NCBI RefSeq assembly: GCF_000340215.1
Contig: NW_006921536.1
Coordinates: forward strand, 5,292,874-5,356,873
Length of the DNA stretch: 64,000 bases
DNA from: Pseudocercospora fijiensis CIRAD86
Taxonomy: Eukaryota; Ascomycota; Dothideomycetes; Mycosphaerellales; Mycosphaerellaceae
Reading direction: 5' to 3'
Shown: one piece after another, positions 10,522 to 22,772 of the stretch
Layout: the number at the start of each line of letters is the position of its first letter
Position numbering within the stretch: position 1 is the first letter of the stretch
The notes under the pieces: generated by a model
The model's database searches: none
What the model was told of the DNA's origin: nothing
Seen by the model: only the letters and a program-made list of their open reading frames with translations
Made by a program: the position numbers and the translations under genes

Positions 10522-10723
10522 TATATTAGGACTAAAGAGGTTATACGTAATTAGTATATAACCGGGCTCGAGTAAAGCTAGGGTCTCGATGCCTTAGGTA
10601 GGGCTTAGCGCTTAGTAGTAGGCTAACTTGCCTACCTTCCTCCCTCTCCTTCTAGCTCCTTATCGAATACTACTCGTACCTACTACTACCCTATCTATCT
10701 ACTAATATAACCCTTCTTATACA
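10522..10723 (+). repeat. 5' LTR of the Gypsy element
   Basis: Starts TATATTAGGAC and ends CTTATACA; the terminal TA is consistent with an original TG changed by RIP. It aligns without gaps to 24022-24223, with a few transitions only. Confidence 0.85.
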
Positions 10724-11039
10724 GTATTCGATCTACCCTTTAAGGGTAGTAGCTAGATAGTCCTTATTTTAAGCTTTTAGCGGTATAGCTACGAATAAGA
10801 CTAATCTAACTATATTGCGCCCGAAGAACGGGACCTATACGTACTATTCTATCGAAACAACCGTACCAATTATTAAGCAAGGCCTTCTATACGGCCTACT
10901 ATACTAAGTTAATCGTACTAGACTAATATCTACTAATTCCGCTATATCCGTATCTTAGGGGCTAACAATATATTATTAGTATTACCCCCTACTATAATAG
11001 CCGGCTTATTACGAAGCAATAACAACCGTACTACCGCTA

Positions 11040-12330
11040 GTAGCGCTAGCAACGACAACGCTAGTAGCACAGTGCCTACTAAAGGGCCTACTAAAGTACC
11101 TACTAGAGTGCCTCCTACCGAAGAGCCTACTATAGGACCTACTAAAGAAGAACCTATAATTCTAGGTAACGACCTAGAATTGCCTATCGACGATATTCTT
11201 AATAATATTGTTAACCGTCGATATAGCTAACTAGCCTTTAGCCCCTAGCTAGTAGCGAGGCTTTAAAAAGCTACCTAAAACAGGCTTACTACCTTACGTT
11301 AAGAACAATAGCTAAAGGATAATCTTCTCGAGATTCGCCGCCTCTAGGAATCTCTAACAACTACTACTAAGCTAGTAGTAGGACCTTCTTTACTACCTAT
11401 CTAAAAGAAGGATACTAAACTTAAGGACTATACTGTATTTAACGGCTCTAGTCGAAAGCAGTATAACGACTATATTCGTAACTATAAACTTAACTAGCGC
11501 AATGTACTAAGAGCGCTACTAGACGACTATTCCTTAGTCGTATACGCTATGTAGTATATTAATAGCGACCTAAAGCGTATATAGGATAACTATTTCGACT
11601 CCCTCGACGACTAGACCGCTATTTAGTAGCAGACCTACAAAACTATTATACTAGATACCCTTAGAAACCCTATACTAAGGCAATAATATGCTTAGGACCT
11701 ATATCTTCGAGCTAAATAGAAGACTAATTAATCGGCTCGCTTATTTAAAGCCTATTTAAAAACCCTTAAAGACGACCTTCCGCCTAAGACTAATTCTATA
11801 TAGATCTCCGAGATACGCCTAAAACTCAAATAGGAGCTTATCCTCGAATTAGACCGTCGCCGTGTGTTCGAACAAGCTAATCTAATACGTATTTAATTTA
11901 TAGTCGAAGTAGAAACAGCCGAACGAGCTATTTAGCTCTAATAACGACTAGAATTAAGGATCCGACTAACTAGTACTAACCGTAGTAACCGTAGCCGCGG
12001 AGGAAACTAAGGTTCCTACTAGGACAACAATACTAATAGTAGGAATAGTAACAACGACCGTAGAAGAGGCCGTAGCCGGCGGCTATATAGAGGAGGCCGC
12101 GATAGGGGCCGTAGAAGGGGCTCGTATCCCTATAGTACTAACCGCTTAACTAACAACAATAGCTACGGCAGTCTACTAACCGGATTAAAGTGCTTTAATT
12201 ATAATAGTACTAGCTATCTACTAGGCTAATGCGACAAACCTAAGGACTAGGCCCGAATTAATCGTACTTCCGCTAAATACCGAAAGTACCTCTTAGTAGC
12301 TAACGCTACCCCTATAGGCTAACCTTCGAA
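11040..12330 (+). pseudogene. Gypsy gag relic with zinc knuckle
   Basis: The plus frame reads as gag: a Pro/Thr-rich N-terminus, a helical capsid-like middle (for example the VFNGSSRKQYNDYIRNYKL segment near 11440), an Arg/Gly/Asn-rich stretch near 11980-12130, and a zinc knuckle at 12191-12232. In the knuckle the second Cys and the His are TAT (Tyr) and a Gln position is TAA, while the first and last Cys remain. Spacing fits CX2CX4HX4C. All stops are TAG/TAA from CpA or TpG change. It is not functional. Confidence 0.75.
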
Positions 12331-13253
12331 AAAAGAGTAAGCGCCGCACTAACTGTTAGCCTTATACGGCGTAAGACTATCGATATTGTGCTAGCTATAA
12401 CACGCTCCTACCTTATATAGGACACGAAGGGCACTACCTATTAAACTAAGGTTATACTAGATCTAGGAAATTCAGTTAGTGCCCTTATTAGCTATCGCCT
12501 AGCTAAGCAATTAGACCTTCGACAACTGCCGAAGACTAACCTACTAACCCTTACTTAGTTTAATAACGCTCGGCACTTAACCTATAGGGCCTACTATGTT
12601 CCTATAGCTCTAAAGGACGACCTCGGAAATAAGCGCCTACTAGACTTTACTACCTACGTAGTAGATATAGACAACCTATATAGAGGAGCCGCTATTGTTA
12701 TTAGCAACCCTGTTCTTAAGTACTACGCTATAGCTATAGACCTAGGCCTCTAGAAGTAGCGATTTAGAATCGCTAGGAAAGAGGATATTAAATACATTAA
12801 TATTAGCGAGTGTCCTAATAATATTAGGGTCCTGTTTATTAGCAACCTAACACTAGCCTCCGCCTTAGCTAATCCGACTACCGATTTGCTCGATAGTAAT
12901 AACGATAAACCTATGCCCCCTAATAATCCTAATTAGCTTGCTCGTATACTAGAGCCTATTCGAGAGACCTATATTAATGTATTTAAACATTACCTAGCAT
13001 CGACACTGCCTATATTTAAGGAGACGGATTATAAGATTAATATTATAGAGGGCAAGGAGGTTCCTTTTAGCCCCCTCTATAACCTTAGTAAGCGAGAGCT
13101 TGCTATATTGCGTAAGTACCTAGAGGAAAACCTAGCTAATAGCCGCATTCGGTATAGTAACAGCCCTACTAGTGCCCCTATCCTGTTCGTACTAAAGAAG
13201 GATAGTAGCCTACGCCTATGTGTCGACTATCGTAGGCTTAATACTGTTACTAT

Positions 13254-13533
13254 TAAAGGACGGAAACTAAAACTACTATTACCACCTGCAGTAATGGTAT
13301 AGGCTACCGAGGGTAACATAACCTATAGCAATATAGGCAGCTATGTTTAGTATGATAGGATGACAAGACGGTTGCTTAGGCTAAAGACTAGAGCCCTGTA
13401 ATATAGGCATTGTAGAAGTGTGACATAAACAATATACTATACGAGGTTGGTGCTCTATCTACAATGTAGAAGGAGGCCTCTTATATAGGCTCAAAACTCA
13501 GCCTAGGTATGTAGGGCCGGTTACTAGCTAATA
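13254..13533 (-). repeat. 3' LTR (left copy) of the nested element
   Basis: Starts TAAAGGACGG on the plus strand and ends CTAGCTAATA. It differs from the right copy by scattered transitions only, as expected for RIP after duplication. Confidence 0.85.
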
Positions 13534-13646
13534 TCCCTCCCTTTCTTCGTGTCTAACTAGACACGCTTCACATTGCGCGCTCAAAACAAACAGTTATACA
13601 GTAACCTTAGGCATCCTAGCTAAGGCTATCTTTTAGAGATTCCGCA

Positions 13647-13670
13647 ATAACACCCCCGGGGTAGCATTGT
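13647..13670 (+). repeat. GC-rich near-palindrome, copy 1
   Basis: Contains ACACCCCCGGGGTAGCATT. Related copies lie at 16901, 17351, 18819 and 22773. It stands out from the TA-rich surroundings. Confidence 0.6.
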
Positions 13671-13759
13671 TCCTAAATTCTATTAATATACAAAAACAAC
13701 TTCCTAAGTATCCAATCTACTACGCTAACTTACTACTACTTCAATATACCGTAATCCTT

Positions 13760-16489
13760 ACTAGCAATAACCTTATCTGCTAGTCGGCTCTCGAAATCTC
13801 CTCCGCATACGTTGAAGCTATTAGCCCCGAAGTACTATCCCTCGTAGAAAGCCTAATTAACGAGGAGGTTAATAGCCTTTTCCGTCGCAGCATTCTCCCA
13901 ATTATGTAGATATTCCTTAAGTCCCTTATTATTAAGCTAGAGGATCTGTTCAACTTCGTTCTAAACAACGTAACTTAACTAAGGAATCCTACTAACTAGA
14001 GCGTTAGAGATGTAGCCGAGGCCTTCGACTAAGATCGCCGTAGGGAAAGCGAATAGTACGAAGGAGTTAGAGGCCGGGAGGGCGGTTAGATTGCGGTGCG
14101 CTTTAGCAACCTAGGAGACTATTAAGTTCTCGTAACCCTTAACCTTAGTGCCGTCAATAACGCGAGAGTAGCCTAGGTCAATTAATATACGGTTGCTCTT
14201 AGTCTTCAGATTACTATATAGTAGGTATAGCATCTAAATAGAGACTTCGCATTCCTTTAGAGGGTTGAGGATCTACTCCGCTTTGCGCCCCTTACTATTA
14301 GGCTAACTATCGAACATATAGTCGAGGTCGTCGTCGGTAAGGTGCTTGTTAGTAAGCTTGCCGATCTTGCTTAGTAGGACTAGGCTACGAGCCTTGAGCT
14401 TCTCAACCCAGTTCGTAAAGACCTCGGGCTAATATATACCTTCGATAATAGTAGAGCAGCTAGTCTTATCCTTAGACATAAGGCAGACCTTAATACGCAG
14501 GTAACTAGCTCCCTCGCTAGCTGCGAGCTTAACTATATCTTATCCGAGACGAGCAGACTCCTTAGAAGGACAGTTTTTATAAGTGCCGCTAACCTTAAAG
14601 AACTTAGTAGGCTTAGGGACAGAGATAAGCTCGTATACGTAATTAGGTCGAAGGGCGACAGCTAAGAGCTATAGGGCAAGGTACTAGCGGACGATTTGGT
14701 TGCTTACACTATAAGTTTAAAGGGCATTGCGGCCTTCTTGCTTAGACTTAGGCATCGCACGTATATGCTAAAGGTATATTTTAAACTCCTTCTACATTAG
14801 GTCGATAAGGAAAGGAAGATATACTCTACGAGGCTCTTGCAACTAACTAAAGACCTAAGGGAAGATAGTATTGCTAGTCTAGCGAAAGCGGTCGAAGGAG
14901 GTGCCTTAGCTAAGGATGCCGGTAACGAACTTACTCTAGCGATCCGTAGGCGTAAGGGCGCGAGTAATAGTACTAGTAGGGTTGAACGCGTAGAGTTCTA
15001 GAGATATCGGGGCGGCAATAGGGCGTCTAGGAAACTAGTCAGTATAGGCCTAATTAGCCTTAAGGGCAGCGAAGGCGTCTTAATTAGGAACCTCGCGACT
15101 AATCTTTAATAGGCGACCGACGAGGACACTCGCCTTAGTACTAGTATAGAGACTACAGACCTTAGCGGCCTTCTTAATATAGTTAGTATATATAGAGAAC
15201 GGCTCTTCTCCTAGCTTGCTAAGGTCGTCGAGCTGTTAATAGATAGAGAGGGCGGTAGGAGCTTCGCCTATTACGGCTTTAGGAACTATATCGATATCGG
15301 TAATAAGGTACGCGATAGAGTCGCCCTTACAAGAACTATAAATGTTCTTAGTTAACAGGATCGGCGAGAGGCCTCTATTTCTACGCTCGCTAAAGGAGCC
15401 TTCGGAGGAGATATCTTCTAGTAGTGCATCTAGTATATCAATATCCGAGTTACTATAGTTAGTACTATAGTTAGTACTATAGTCGGTACTAGAAGGAGCG
15501 CTGTACTTCTTAGTAGCCTTACGGAGGGCCTAGCGAGTATGCAATGCCTTCTTACGCGCTACTTCGGCCTTAGCGCGCTCGTCTTAAACTTCTTAAGGGA
15601 CCTTACGGTTACGGGTCGAGCGACGATCCTTAGCCTATATCTCCGTAGCGAGCGCGAGACTAGTAGCCGTATCGGCCTCCGTTTCTAGGCGAAGAGCCTT
15701 ACGTTTAAGAACATTAACGATAGGAGCCTCTTAACCTTTAACAATAAAACCTGTACTATTAATACGATAGCCCTTCTCCTTTAGTAGATCCTTAGTTGTC
15801 TATACGTTAAGATCGACCTAGACAATCGTATCGTAGTGCTTCTTCTAGTAGGCTGTCGTAAAGTCGTTAAGCGTAAAGGACAAGTTAAGTAGCTGCTTGC
15901 CTACCTTCTTACTAGCGGTAGACACGCGATAGATTATAGTGCGGGAAAGATGCTCGGCGCCTTAACGACGGACCTTATACTTGTTAACGAACGAAGAGAC
16001 CTGCTTAGTACGCTCTTGTCTACTATAGGCGAAGTCAATAAGGCTCTTAGGAAGACTGCTTAGTCCTCCCTAGTGTTCGAAGGCCTAGTCGAGGGTCTTA
16101 AAGCGTAAGCGAATCTAGGTGCCGGCTATCTCGAGGCTATAGACGATAGGAAAGGCTTGTTCGATATCTATATCGTTAAGAACTTCGTGCTTAAAGATAC
16201 GCTTACCGATAGACTAACGCAAGTTGTTTATACCGTACGTAACTAAGATAGTAGCCTTCTTAATGTTCCTATTAATAACGCGTAGCAGGGTACGAGCGTT
16301 CTAGATCTTCTCTTAAGGGTCTTCGAGGGCGGTAACGATCTAGAAGCAGTGCTCGAGGCTGGTTGTAGCAGCTAAGGCGCTGTCGGATAGGGCTTCGATC
16401 GGAACTAGGGCGGCTAGGCTTAGGTTAATAGGGGTAGGTAGGTCGTTGCTGCTACTAGCGCCTAGCCGATTCGGGGCGCTGGAAGACAT
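13760..16489 (-). pseudogene. Large unidentified coding relic in the nested LTR element
   Basis: From an ATG at 16489 the minus frame stays protein-like for about 900 codons, broken only by scattered TAG/TAA. Readable parts include MSSSAPNRLGASSS at the start, a Lys/Arg-rich segment (KKVGKQLLNLSFTLNDF) near 15870, a long Ala/Arg/Lys helical stretch near 15600, Ser/Asp-rich sequence near 15450, and LPASNSFVLFAFPTAIL near 14060. I recognise no gag, RT or known transposase motif. GC-rich near-palindromes lie on both sides (13647; 16901 and 17351). It could be LTR-element cargo, a highly diverged structural protein, or the transposase of a separate inserted element. Confidence 0.5.
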
Positions 16490-16900
16490 AGTCGACCGAG
16501 GCGGTTTAGAAACGAGTTTGCAAAGTGTATTCGTTGCTTAACAATAATAATTGAAGGGTTTAAATAGAAGGGGGGTTTTAGGCGGTAGCGAGTTAGTTAG
16601 TAACCGAGTAGAAGAAGGAGCTTAGGAAGCTCGCTTTAAATATAGTGCGAAGGTAACGTGGTCCGTATGTTCCGCGCTAGTAAAGTAAACGGATAACGGC
16701 CGTATGTGAAAGTGAAGCTATATACGAGACCTCTTTGTTGTTAGGGTAGGCTAAAGTTTGACAATCGATCCAGCTAATTGCTAGTAGCGACTACGCGCCT
16801 TTATTAACCTTTAGCTATCGTAGATTCTCGCGCACTCGAAATATAACTAGTCAGTTCGAGTCCTTAGCAGAAATCTATAGTAGTAAAGCTAGCGGGACTA

Positions 16901-17375
16901 ATAACACCCCCGGGGTAGCATTAGCTTTTCTCTAGAGATGCTCGGTAGCGAGAAGCAAGCCGCCTAGGCCTAGCGCAGCTAATTCGTCGATGCGTTGGCC
17001 TATAGCACTACCGTTATAGATGCAGCATTACCTTTTACATTAGCAAGTACGTAAAGGTAGTCTATACGTTCACCTTCTTCCTTCTTCTAAACACTAAGCT
17101 TAACAGCCTAAGGCCCCCATTCTTAGAGGCTATAGGCCTAGGTTGCTATATCTATCTAAGAGCTAGGAAGGGAGAGGGATAGGGAACCTCCCTTTCTTAG
17201 TGTCCTACGTAACTAGTGCTAATTAGGGCAGGAACAGTCTCTAGTAGAGTATCTTATTGTCGTTGTTACTTAAGGAAGGTTGCTAGAGTCTAGGAATCTA
17301 GAGGGAAGTAGTCCTAGAAGGGTAGAGGGGTTAGGTTCGGCTATCTTCCTAATGCTACCCCCGGGGTATTATTAG
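16901..17375. repeat. MITE-like unit bounded by inverted GC-rich palindromes
   Basis: At 16901-16924 the sequence reads ATAACACCCCCGGGGTAGC; at 17351-17375 it appears inverted as AATGCTACCCCCGGGGTATT. The 475-base unit has no coding frame and lies between the integrase relic and the unknown relic. It may be a miniature inverted-repeat element or the right end of a longer element starting at 13647. Confidence 0.45.
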
Positions 17376-17629
17376 GAAAACACGCCTCGTACAGTTCTAT
17401 CTAAGGAAAAAACAAGAGCAAAGGAATAAAGTTATAGCAACATCTCGAAGGCAAAAGGGCAACACAATAGACAAAGTAAAAGCAAAAGAGGGCAGTAACT
17501 ATAAGCATTAACATCCGTAGAAATAAGCAGTAAGGACTAAAGCTATAGGGCGGCACTGTATTAATAGCGCGGAGAAGGTAAGGAAAACAACGTAGTAGAG
17601 GTAGGGAAAGACAAGCAATCATTTAGTCT

Positions 17630-18800
17630 CGGGATCTAGCTATAATTCTAGGCGGTCTTCGTCGCTAGACTAGTCGAGCTCCTCCTCGGAGTTAGAGTTA
17701 GATAGCTAGAAGTCTAGTTCACTATCGGAATTAACATCGGAAATGCTCTACGTATAATTAATATGTATATAACCCTCCCTTTGTTTATAAGTTATTCCTA
17801 ATAGCTCACTAAGATATATCTAGGGATGCGTATAGTTGTCGGGTAGAACAGGATCTATAATCGCGGTAGGATCCTCCTCTCGATAGGCATCTAAGGTCGG
17901 TAGAGGGTCTATAGAGGCATTAACTTCCTCCTCGGTCGGGGGAGGACGGGCAGGCTCCCTTAATTCGACGATCTTTTTTAGGTTAGCTCGGGGGTGCGAG
18001 TGCTTTAAGGTAGCACTATCAAGTTCCTAAAGTCGGTACGTAGAACTATCGTAAAGGACCTCCTATACTCTATAAGGCCCTTTCTATTTAAAGGCTAGCT
18101 TATAGGAGTAACTATACTCTAGCTCCGACTAGTATAGGAGGACTATATCGCCAACCTTTAGAGGCTCCTAATCAATAGCATTATAGTCATTAAAATACTG
18201 CTTAGCCTCTTTACGAAGGCGCCGTTGTCGAGCAAGTCCCTCCTAAGAAGTAGTAGTTATATCCTTAAGAGCCTTAGCGCGTAGGGCAAGGAGATCTGCT
18301 CTAGTACGAACAGACCCCTAATCGTAAACGCTATACGTGCGATAGGACAACTTAATAGGAAGAACGGCGTCCCTCCTAATTATAAGCTCTGCTAGCGTAA
18401 GTCTAGTCGTATCGACAATAGTAGTTCGATCCGCCTAGAGAAGGGCTAGGACCCGGATAGAGATAGGAACCGACCTGTCCCCTCTATTAGTTATCTTAGA
18501 CAGGGCATCAATCAAAGACCGATAGCTACGTTCAATAATAGCATTCGACTAGGGATAGTACGGGGAGATACGAACGTTTTTCGCCCTATACGAAACAAGT
18601 AGCGCTTAAACTTCTTTAGCTATATTGTTCGTAGCGTTGTCTAAGATAATCTCGTAAGGTGTTCCCTAGCGGCAAAACAGATCTTTAAATAGGAAGGTAG
18701 CTATATTACGAGCATTGATAGCGCCGCAGCCCTTATAGAAATAATAGGCCTCCGGCTATCGAGAAAGACCCTCTCGAATAACATACAAGCTGTTGTAGTG
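17630..18800 (-). pseudogene. Integrase relic (C-terminal half) of the nested element
   Basis: Reading minus from 18800: GCGAINARNIATFLFKD, ILDNATNNIAKEVQALL, VRISPYYP-SNAIIERSYR, then LIDALSKIT and, further on, EPLKVGDIVLLY, SYKLAFK and KGPYRV. This is the second half of an LTR-retrotransposon integrase core (D and E region) and its GPY/F-type C-terminal module, followed by an acidic tail ending near 17630. The N-terminal zinc-binding half is missing; the frame breaks at about 18800 beside a GC-rich near-palindrome. Stops are RIP-type. Confidence 0.7.
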
Positions 18801-18804
18801 TGTT

Positions 18805-19492
18805 AGGCGGTTTCTCCTAGTGTTACCCCTAAGGTAGCATTAGGATTTAGCCTCCTAGGGGTCGCCTAACTACCTCTAGGAGCTGAGTTTAGTAGATTTC
18901 GGACAAAAGCCGCTCGGAGGGAGAGACTGCAATCTCTATTCATACCTAGATCCTAGAAACCAGCTCGTGTCTCCTTTAGCTAGGCGGGGGGGCGGTGGCC
19001 TTCTTTTTCCAGTAGAAGGCTAAGCACTATCTAAGCGAGGCTGCGAATCTAGGAACGCCCTACCCGATTAATAGGGGACTCCCCGGCTATCCGACCTGCA
19101 ATCCGTATTTGCTATCAATTGATAGTCTTAGCAAACTAAGCAAGGCCGATAGGTGATCAGTCTATCTCCTCCTTAGGCGGGGCTTATCTCGAGCAAGCGG
19201 TGCTAAATAGGTCTTCGACCCGGAGCCGAGTCCTTAAAAGCTAGCTATAGCTATAGACTAGGCCCTAAGCTGTAACAGTCCTAAGGGTTTGCAGCTTTTC
19301 GGGGTTAAAGCGATGCCCTTATTAAGAGGTTTCTCTGCTTATCGTAATAGCCCCTTGAGATACTTCGGTATCGTCCGTATCGTAGGCTCTTATCGTACCC
19401 TCGCTTTAGTTATAGCTATTCGTGCCTAGAGACTACCTTTAACATACCCGAACCTATTAGATATAAAGAGATAGCCCCACCTTCGGCTCCAA
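18805..19492. other. Weakly RIPed leader segment of the nested element
   Basis: About 690 bases between the integrase break and the right LTR. It keeps more CpA/TpG than its surroundings (for example TGCAATCTCTATTCATACC) and contains a G-run near 18987. It has no coding frame. A near-palindrome lies at 18819-18842, and the primer-binding-like site is at its right edge. It may be the untranslated leader, with gag-RT deleted. Confidence 0.5.
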
Positions 19493-19772
19493 TAAAGGAC
19501 GGAAACTAAAACCACTATCACTACCTACAGTAATAGTATAGGCTACCGAGGGTAACATAACCTATAGCAATATAGGTAGCTATGTTTAGTATAATAGGAT
19601 AACAAGACGGTTGCTTAGGCTAAAGACTAGAGCCCTACAACATAGGCATTGTAGAAGTGTAACATAAACAATGTGCTATACGAGGTTAGTGCTCTATCTA
19701 TAATGCAGAAGGAGGCCTCTTATATAGGCTCAAAACTCAGCCCAGGTGTATAGGGCCGGTTACTAGCCAATA
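19493..19772 (-). repeat. 5' LTR (right copy) of the nested element
   Basis: Same length as the left copy (280 bases) and aligned without gaps. The flanking primer-binding-like sequence (19474-19491, minus) marks this as the 5' LTR. Confidence 0.85.
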
Positions 19773-22772
19773 CTATTAAAGACCGCTATCTACTCCCCCT
19801 TATTAATAAGACCCTCGATCGCCTTTCTAGGGCTTACTACTATACTATACTAGATATTAAGGATACGTACTATTATATCCGCATTCGTAAGAGGGACGAA
19901 TAGAAAACAGCCTTCTATACTCGCTATAGCTATTTCGAATACTTAGTTATACTATTTAGCCTAGCTAATGCCCCTATAATATTCTAGTCCTACATTAATC
20001 GAGCCCTTTTAGGCCTATTAGACTATCTCTATATAGTTTACCTAGATAACATCCTAGTTTATATACATTTACTTAATATTGCAGAACACTAGGCCGTAGT
20101 GCGTAAGGTCCTCGACCGCCTACGAGCCTATAGACTATATTATAAACCTTCTAAATGCACCTTTGCTACGAAGGAGGTATTATTCCTTAGCTTCCTTGTA
20201 TTAACTAAGGGTGTTAAGGCTAATCCTAATCGGATTAAAACAATTACTAAATAGCCTATTCCTACGTTAATTAAGGAACTATAGTCGTTCCTCGGCTTCG
20301 CTAATTTCTATCGTCGCTTTATTAAGGGCTATTTACGGCATGTAATGCCCCTAACTAAGCTTACTAAAACTAAGGCTAACCTAACTAGAGAGTTCAAATA
20401 GACTAACAAAGCACAAGCCGCTTTTAACGGCCTAAAGCAACGCTTTACTAATGTCCCCTTATTGTACTATTTCGTGCTAAGCAAGTAGATCCGAATTGAG
20501 ACTAACGCTTTATAGTTCGCTGTATCGGCTATTATGTTATAGCAATTAGATGATAACTATTACTAGTACCCGATTGCCTTCTTTTTACGAAAGATAATCG
20601 ATATAGAACGTCGATATAAGACCTACGAGTAAGAGCTCTTAGCAATCGTAGAAGCCTTTAAGCATTAGCGCTACTACCTTAATAGTGCTTAGTATACAAT
20701 TCAAGTCTATATAGACTATAACAACCTCCGTAGCATTACTAAGGTTACTAGGGTTATAGGTCGATAGGCTAGATAGGCCGTCTACCTCGCCGGGTTTGAT
20801 TTTAATATATTATACCGGCTAGGCGTAAGTAACCCTACCGATAGCCTATCGAGGCGACCTAATTACGATAGCGAGACCTAACACATCAATTCTTTGTTTC
20901 TAACCCTATAGTATAAGATTGCTATAGCCCGTATTGTTAATAAGCAAGCGTAGGATAAGCGGACTTCCGGACCCCGCGGCGATAACAAATACTATAGCGG
21001 AGTTGTCGTTCTTCTAGTATACGTTAAAAGAAAGGACGTAGATCGCTCGAGCTATAATAACTCGATTAAAGACATTACTATCTATAGTAATAGCCTATAT
21101 AGCGATAGTACTATAGAAGAGGTTATAGTAGTTCCGGCTACTAGTACTATTAGATATATATAATACGTACCTCGTTCGATAGTACGGGTACTATTAAACG
21201 ACCTTACAAATAGGGATAGTTAATCGTTTATAGATAAGCTGTTACGTACTTAGTAGAGGGACGCCTTTGCTATCGAGCGTATTAATAAGCTTATAAGTAG
21301 ACGGGCGACTCGATCTAGTAAGAGTAATAACTAGTCGATCGACGACAAAGGTTACTTAAAGTTTAAGGGCAGATACTATATCCCCGCTAAACAATCGATC
21401 CGACAAGAGCTTTTAAAGAGGCACTATAATAGTAAGCTCGCTAGTTACTATAGTATAGAGAGGTCGCACGAGTTACTATCGCGCACATACTACTAGCTAA
21501 ATAGTAAGCGGTATATAAAGGAGTATATACAGACCTATATAGTATGCTAGCGAGTTAAAGCACTAAAGCACTTACTATTTAGCGAGTTGTCTTTACTCCC
21601 TATTCTAAAGAAGCCTTTTATAGAGCTTATAATAGACTTTATTATAGGTCTTCCCCCTACTAAGCGAAAAGGAAGCAAAGACGTCTTTAACGCTATACTG
21701 GTTATTATAGACCGATTCACTAAGGGTGCTCGCTACATTCCTGCTTAGAAAGACTAGACTGCTATTAATATAGCAGAGGCGCTATAGAGTAACATCTTCT
21801 ATACCTATTAGGGAACCCCTAAGGGGATAGTCTCCGATAGGGGCTCGATATTTATATCTTACTATTAGAGCGAGATTTGCTTACAGCTAAGACTAAAGCA
21901 TCGGCTGTTAATAGCCTTCTATCTATAGACTAACGGTTAGACAGAGAGGCAGAATGCTACCCTATAGCAGTACCTACGTAGCTATATTAATAAGAACCCC
22001 GAGGATTGGGTTAATCTCCTATAGCCTATAGAATTCGTATATAATAACAGTGTATATTTATTAACTAAGATCTCGCCCTATATAGCTATAATAGGCTAGA
22101 ATGCTACTATACTATAGGACCTACTATCGCTCGAGGCCGAGCGTAAGGAAAGGGAAGCGCGTTAAGTACCCGAAATACTAGCGGCTATTAAGAGGGTTTA
22201 GAAGATGCGAGAAATCTATGCTAAGATAGCCGAGAAGTTAATAAAGGCTTAAGAGTACTAAAAGACCTACTACGATAGGCGCTATATACTAATAACCTTT
22301 AAGCAAGGCATATAGTTATACTTAGTATAAAGAACCTCCGCATCCGCAAATACCTATTACCTAATAGCAAAACAAGGCCTAAGCTCGCACTAAGATATAT
22401 TAGCCTATTTCGCATTCGAGAGACTAAGGGCATATAGGCCTACTAGTTGTAGCTCCCCCCTTATTATACTATCTATAACACCTTCTATGTATCCCTCCTT
22501 AAGCCGTACTACCTACGCGAAGGGGATAAAGCCCCTATAGAATACGAAGACATACTAGCGGATAGTAAGGAGCTATAGTCTATAGAACGTATCCTATAGC
22601 ATCGCACTAGGCAAGGCAAGAAGGAGTACCTACTAAGATAGTAAGGCTATTTACCTAAATAGGACTCGTAGGAAGCTAAAGACTCTTTTAAAGATATAAC
22701 TAAGTTGTTAGATAAGTATTAGACTAGTGTAAAGAATAAGAAGAAGGCTAAGGGCCTATAATGTCGCCTAGG

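Larger units (their letters stand above)
13254..19772 (-). mobile_element. LTR element nested in the Gypsy RT, minus orientation
   Basis: Direct 280-base repeats at 13254-13533 and 19493-19772 bracket the insertion; CTAT (ACTAT if the LTR is one base shorter) flanks both sides, and removing one copy restores the RT frame VTIKDRYL. Orientation is minus. Next to the right LTR a primer-binding-like TGGAGCCGAAGGTGGGGC reads on the minus strand (19474-19491); next to the left LTR is a minus-strand purine tract (13534-13548). The interior is odd: half an integrase and a long unknown frame, in the order integrase then unknown, with no gag or RT seen. It is either a deletion derivative or an element invaded by another one. 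Confidence 0.8.
12400..22760 (+). pseudogene. Gypsy pol relic (protease, RT, RNase H, integrase, chromodomain), split
   Basis: A retropepsin-like segment (KVILDLGNSVSALIS) is at about 12450. RT begins near 12950; a stretch at 13030-13260 ([30 protein letters not shown]) is still largely open. RT resumes at 19777 with KDRYLLPLINKTLDRLS. The YLDD box at about 20040 reads YLDN, a TpG-to-TpA change in the catalytic motif. RNase H (about 20470-20720) has KTYE-ELLAIVEAFKH. Integrase (about 21360-22250) has IIDFIIGLPPTKRKGS and IVSDRGSIF. A chromodomain-like end (22535-22700) reads IERIL-HRTRQGKKEYLLR, so the element belongs with the chromoviruses. Stops are RIP-type throughout. Confidence 0.8.

Noticed and set aside
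13108..13302. 64-codon frame as an independent small gene
   Set aside because: It is the undamaged part of the Gypsy RT followed by the inserted LTR.
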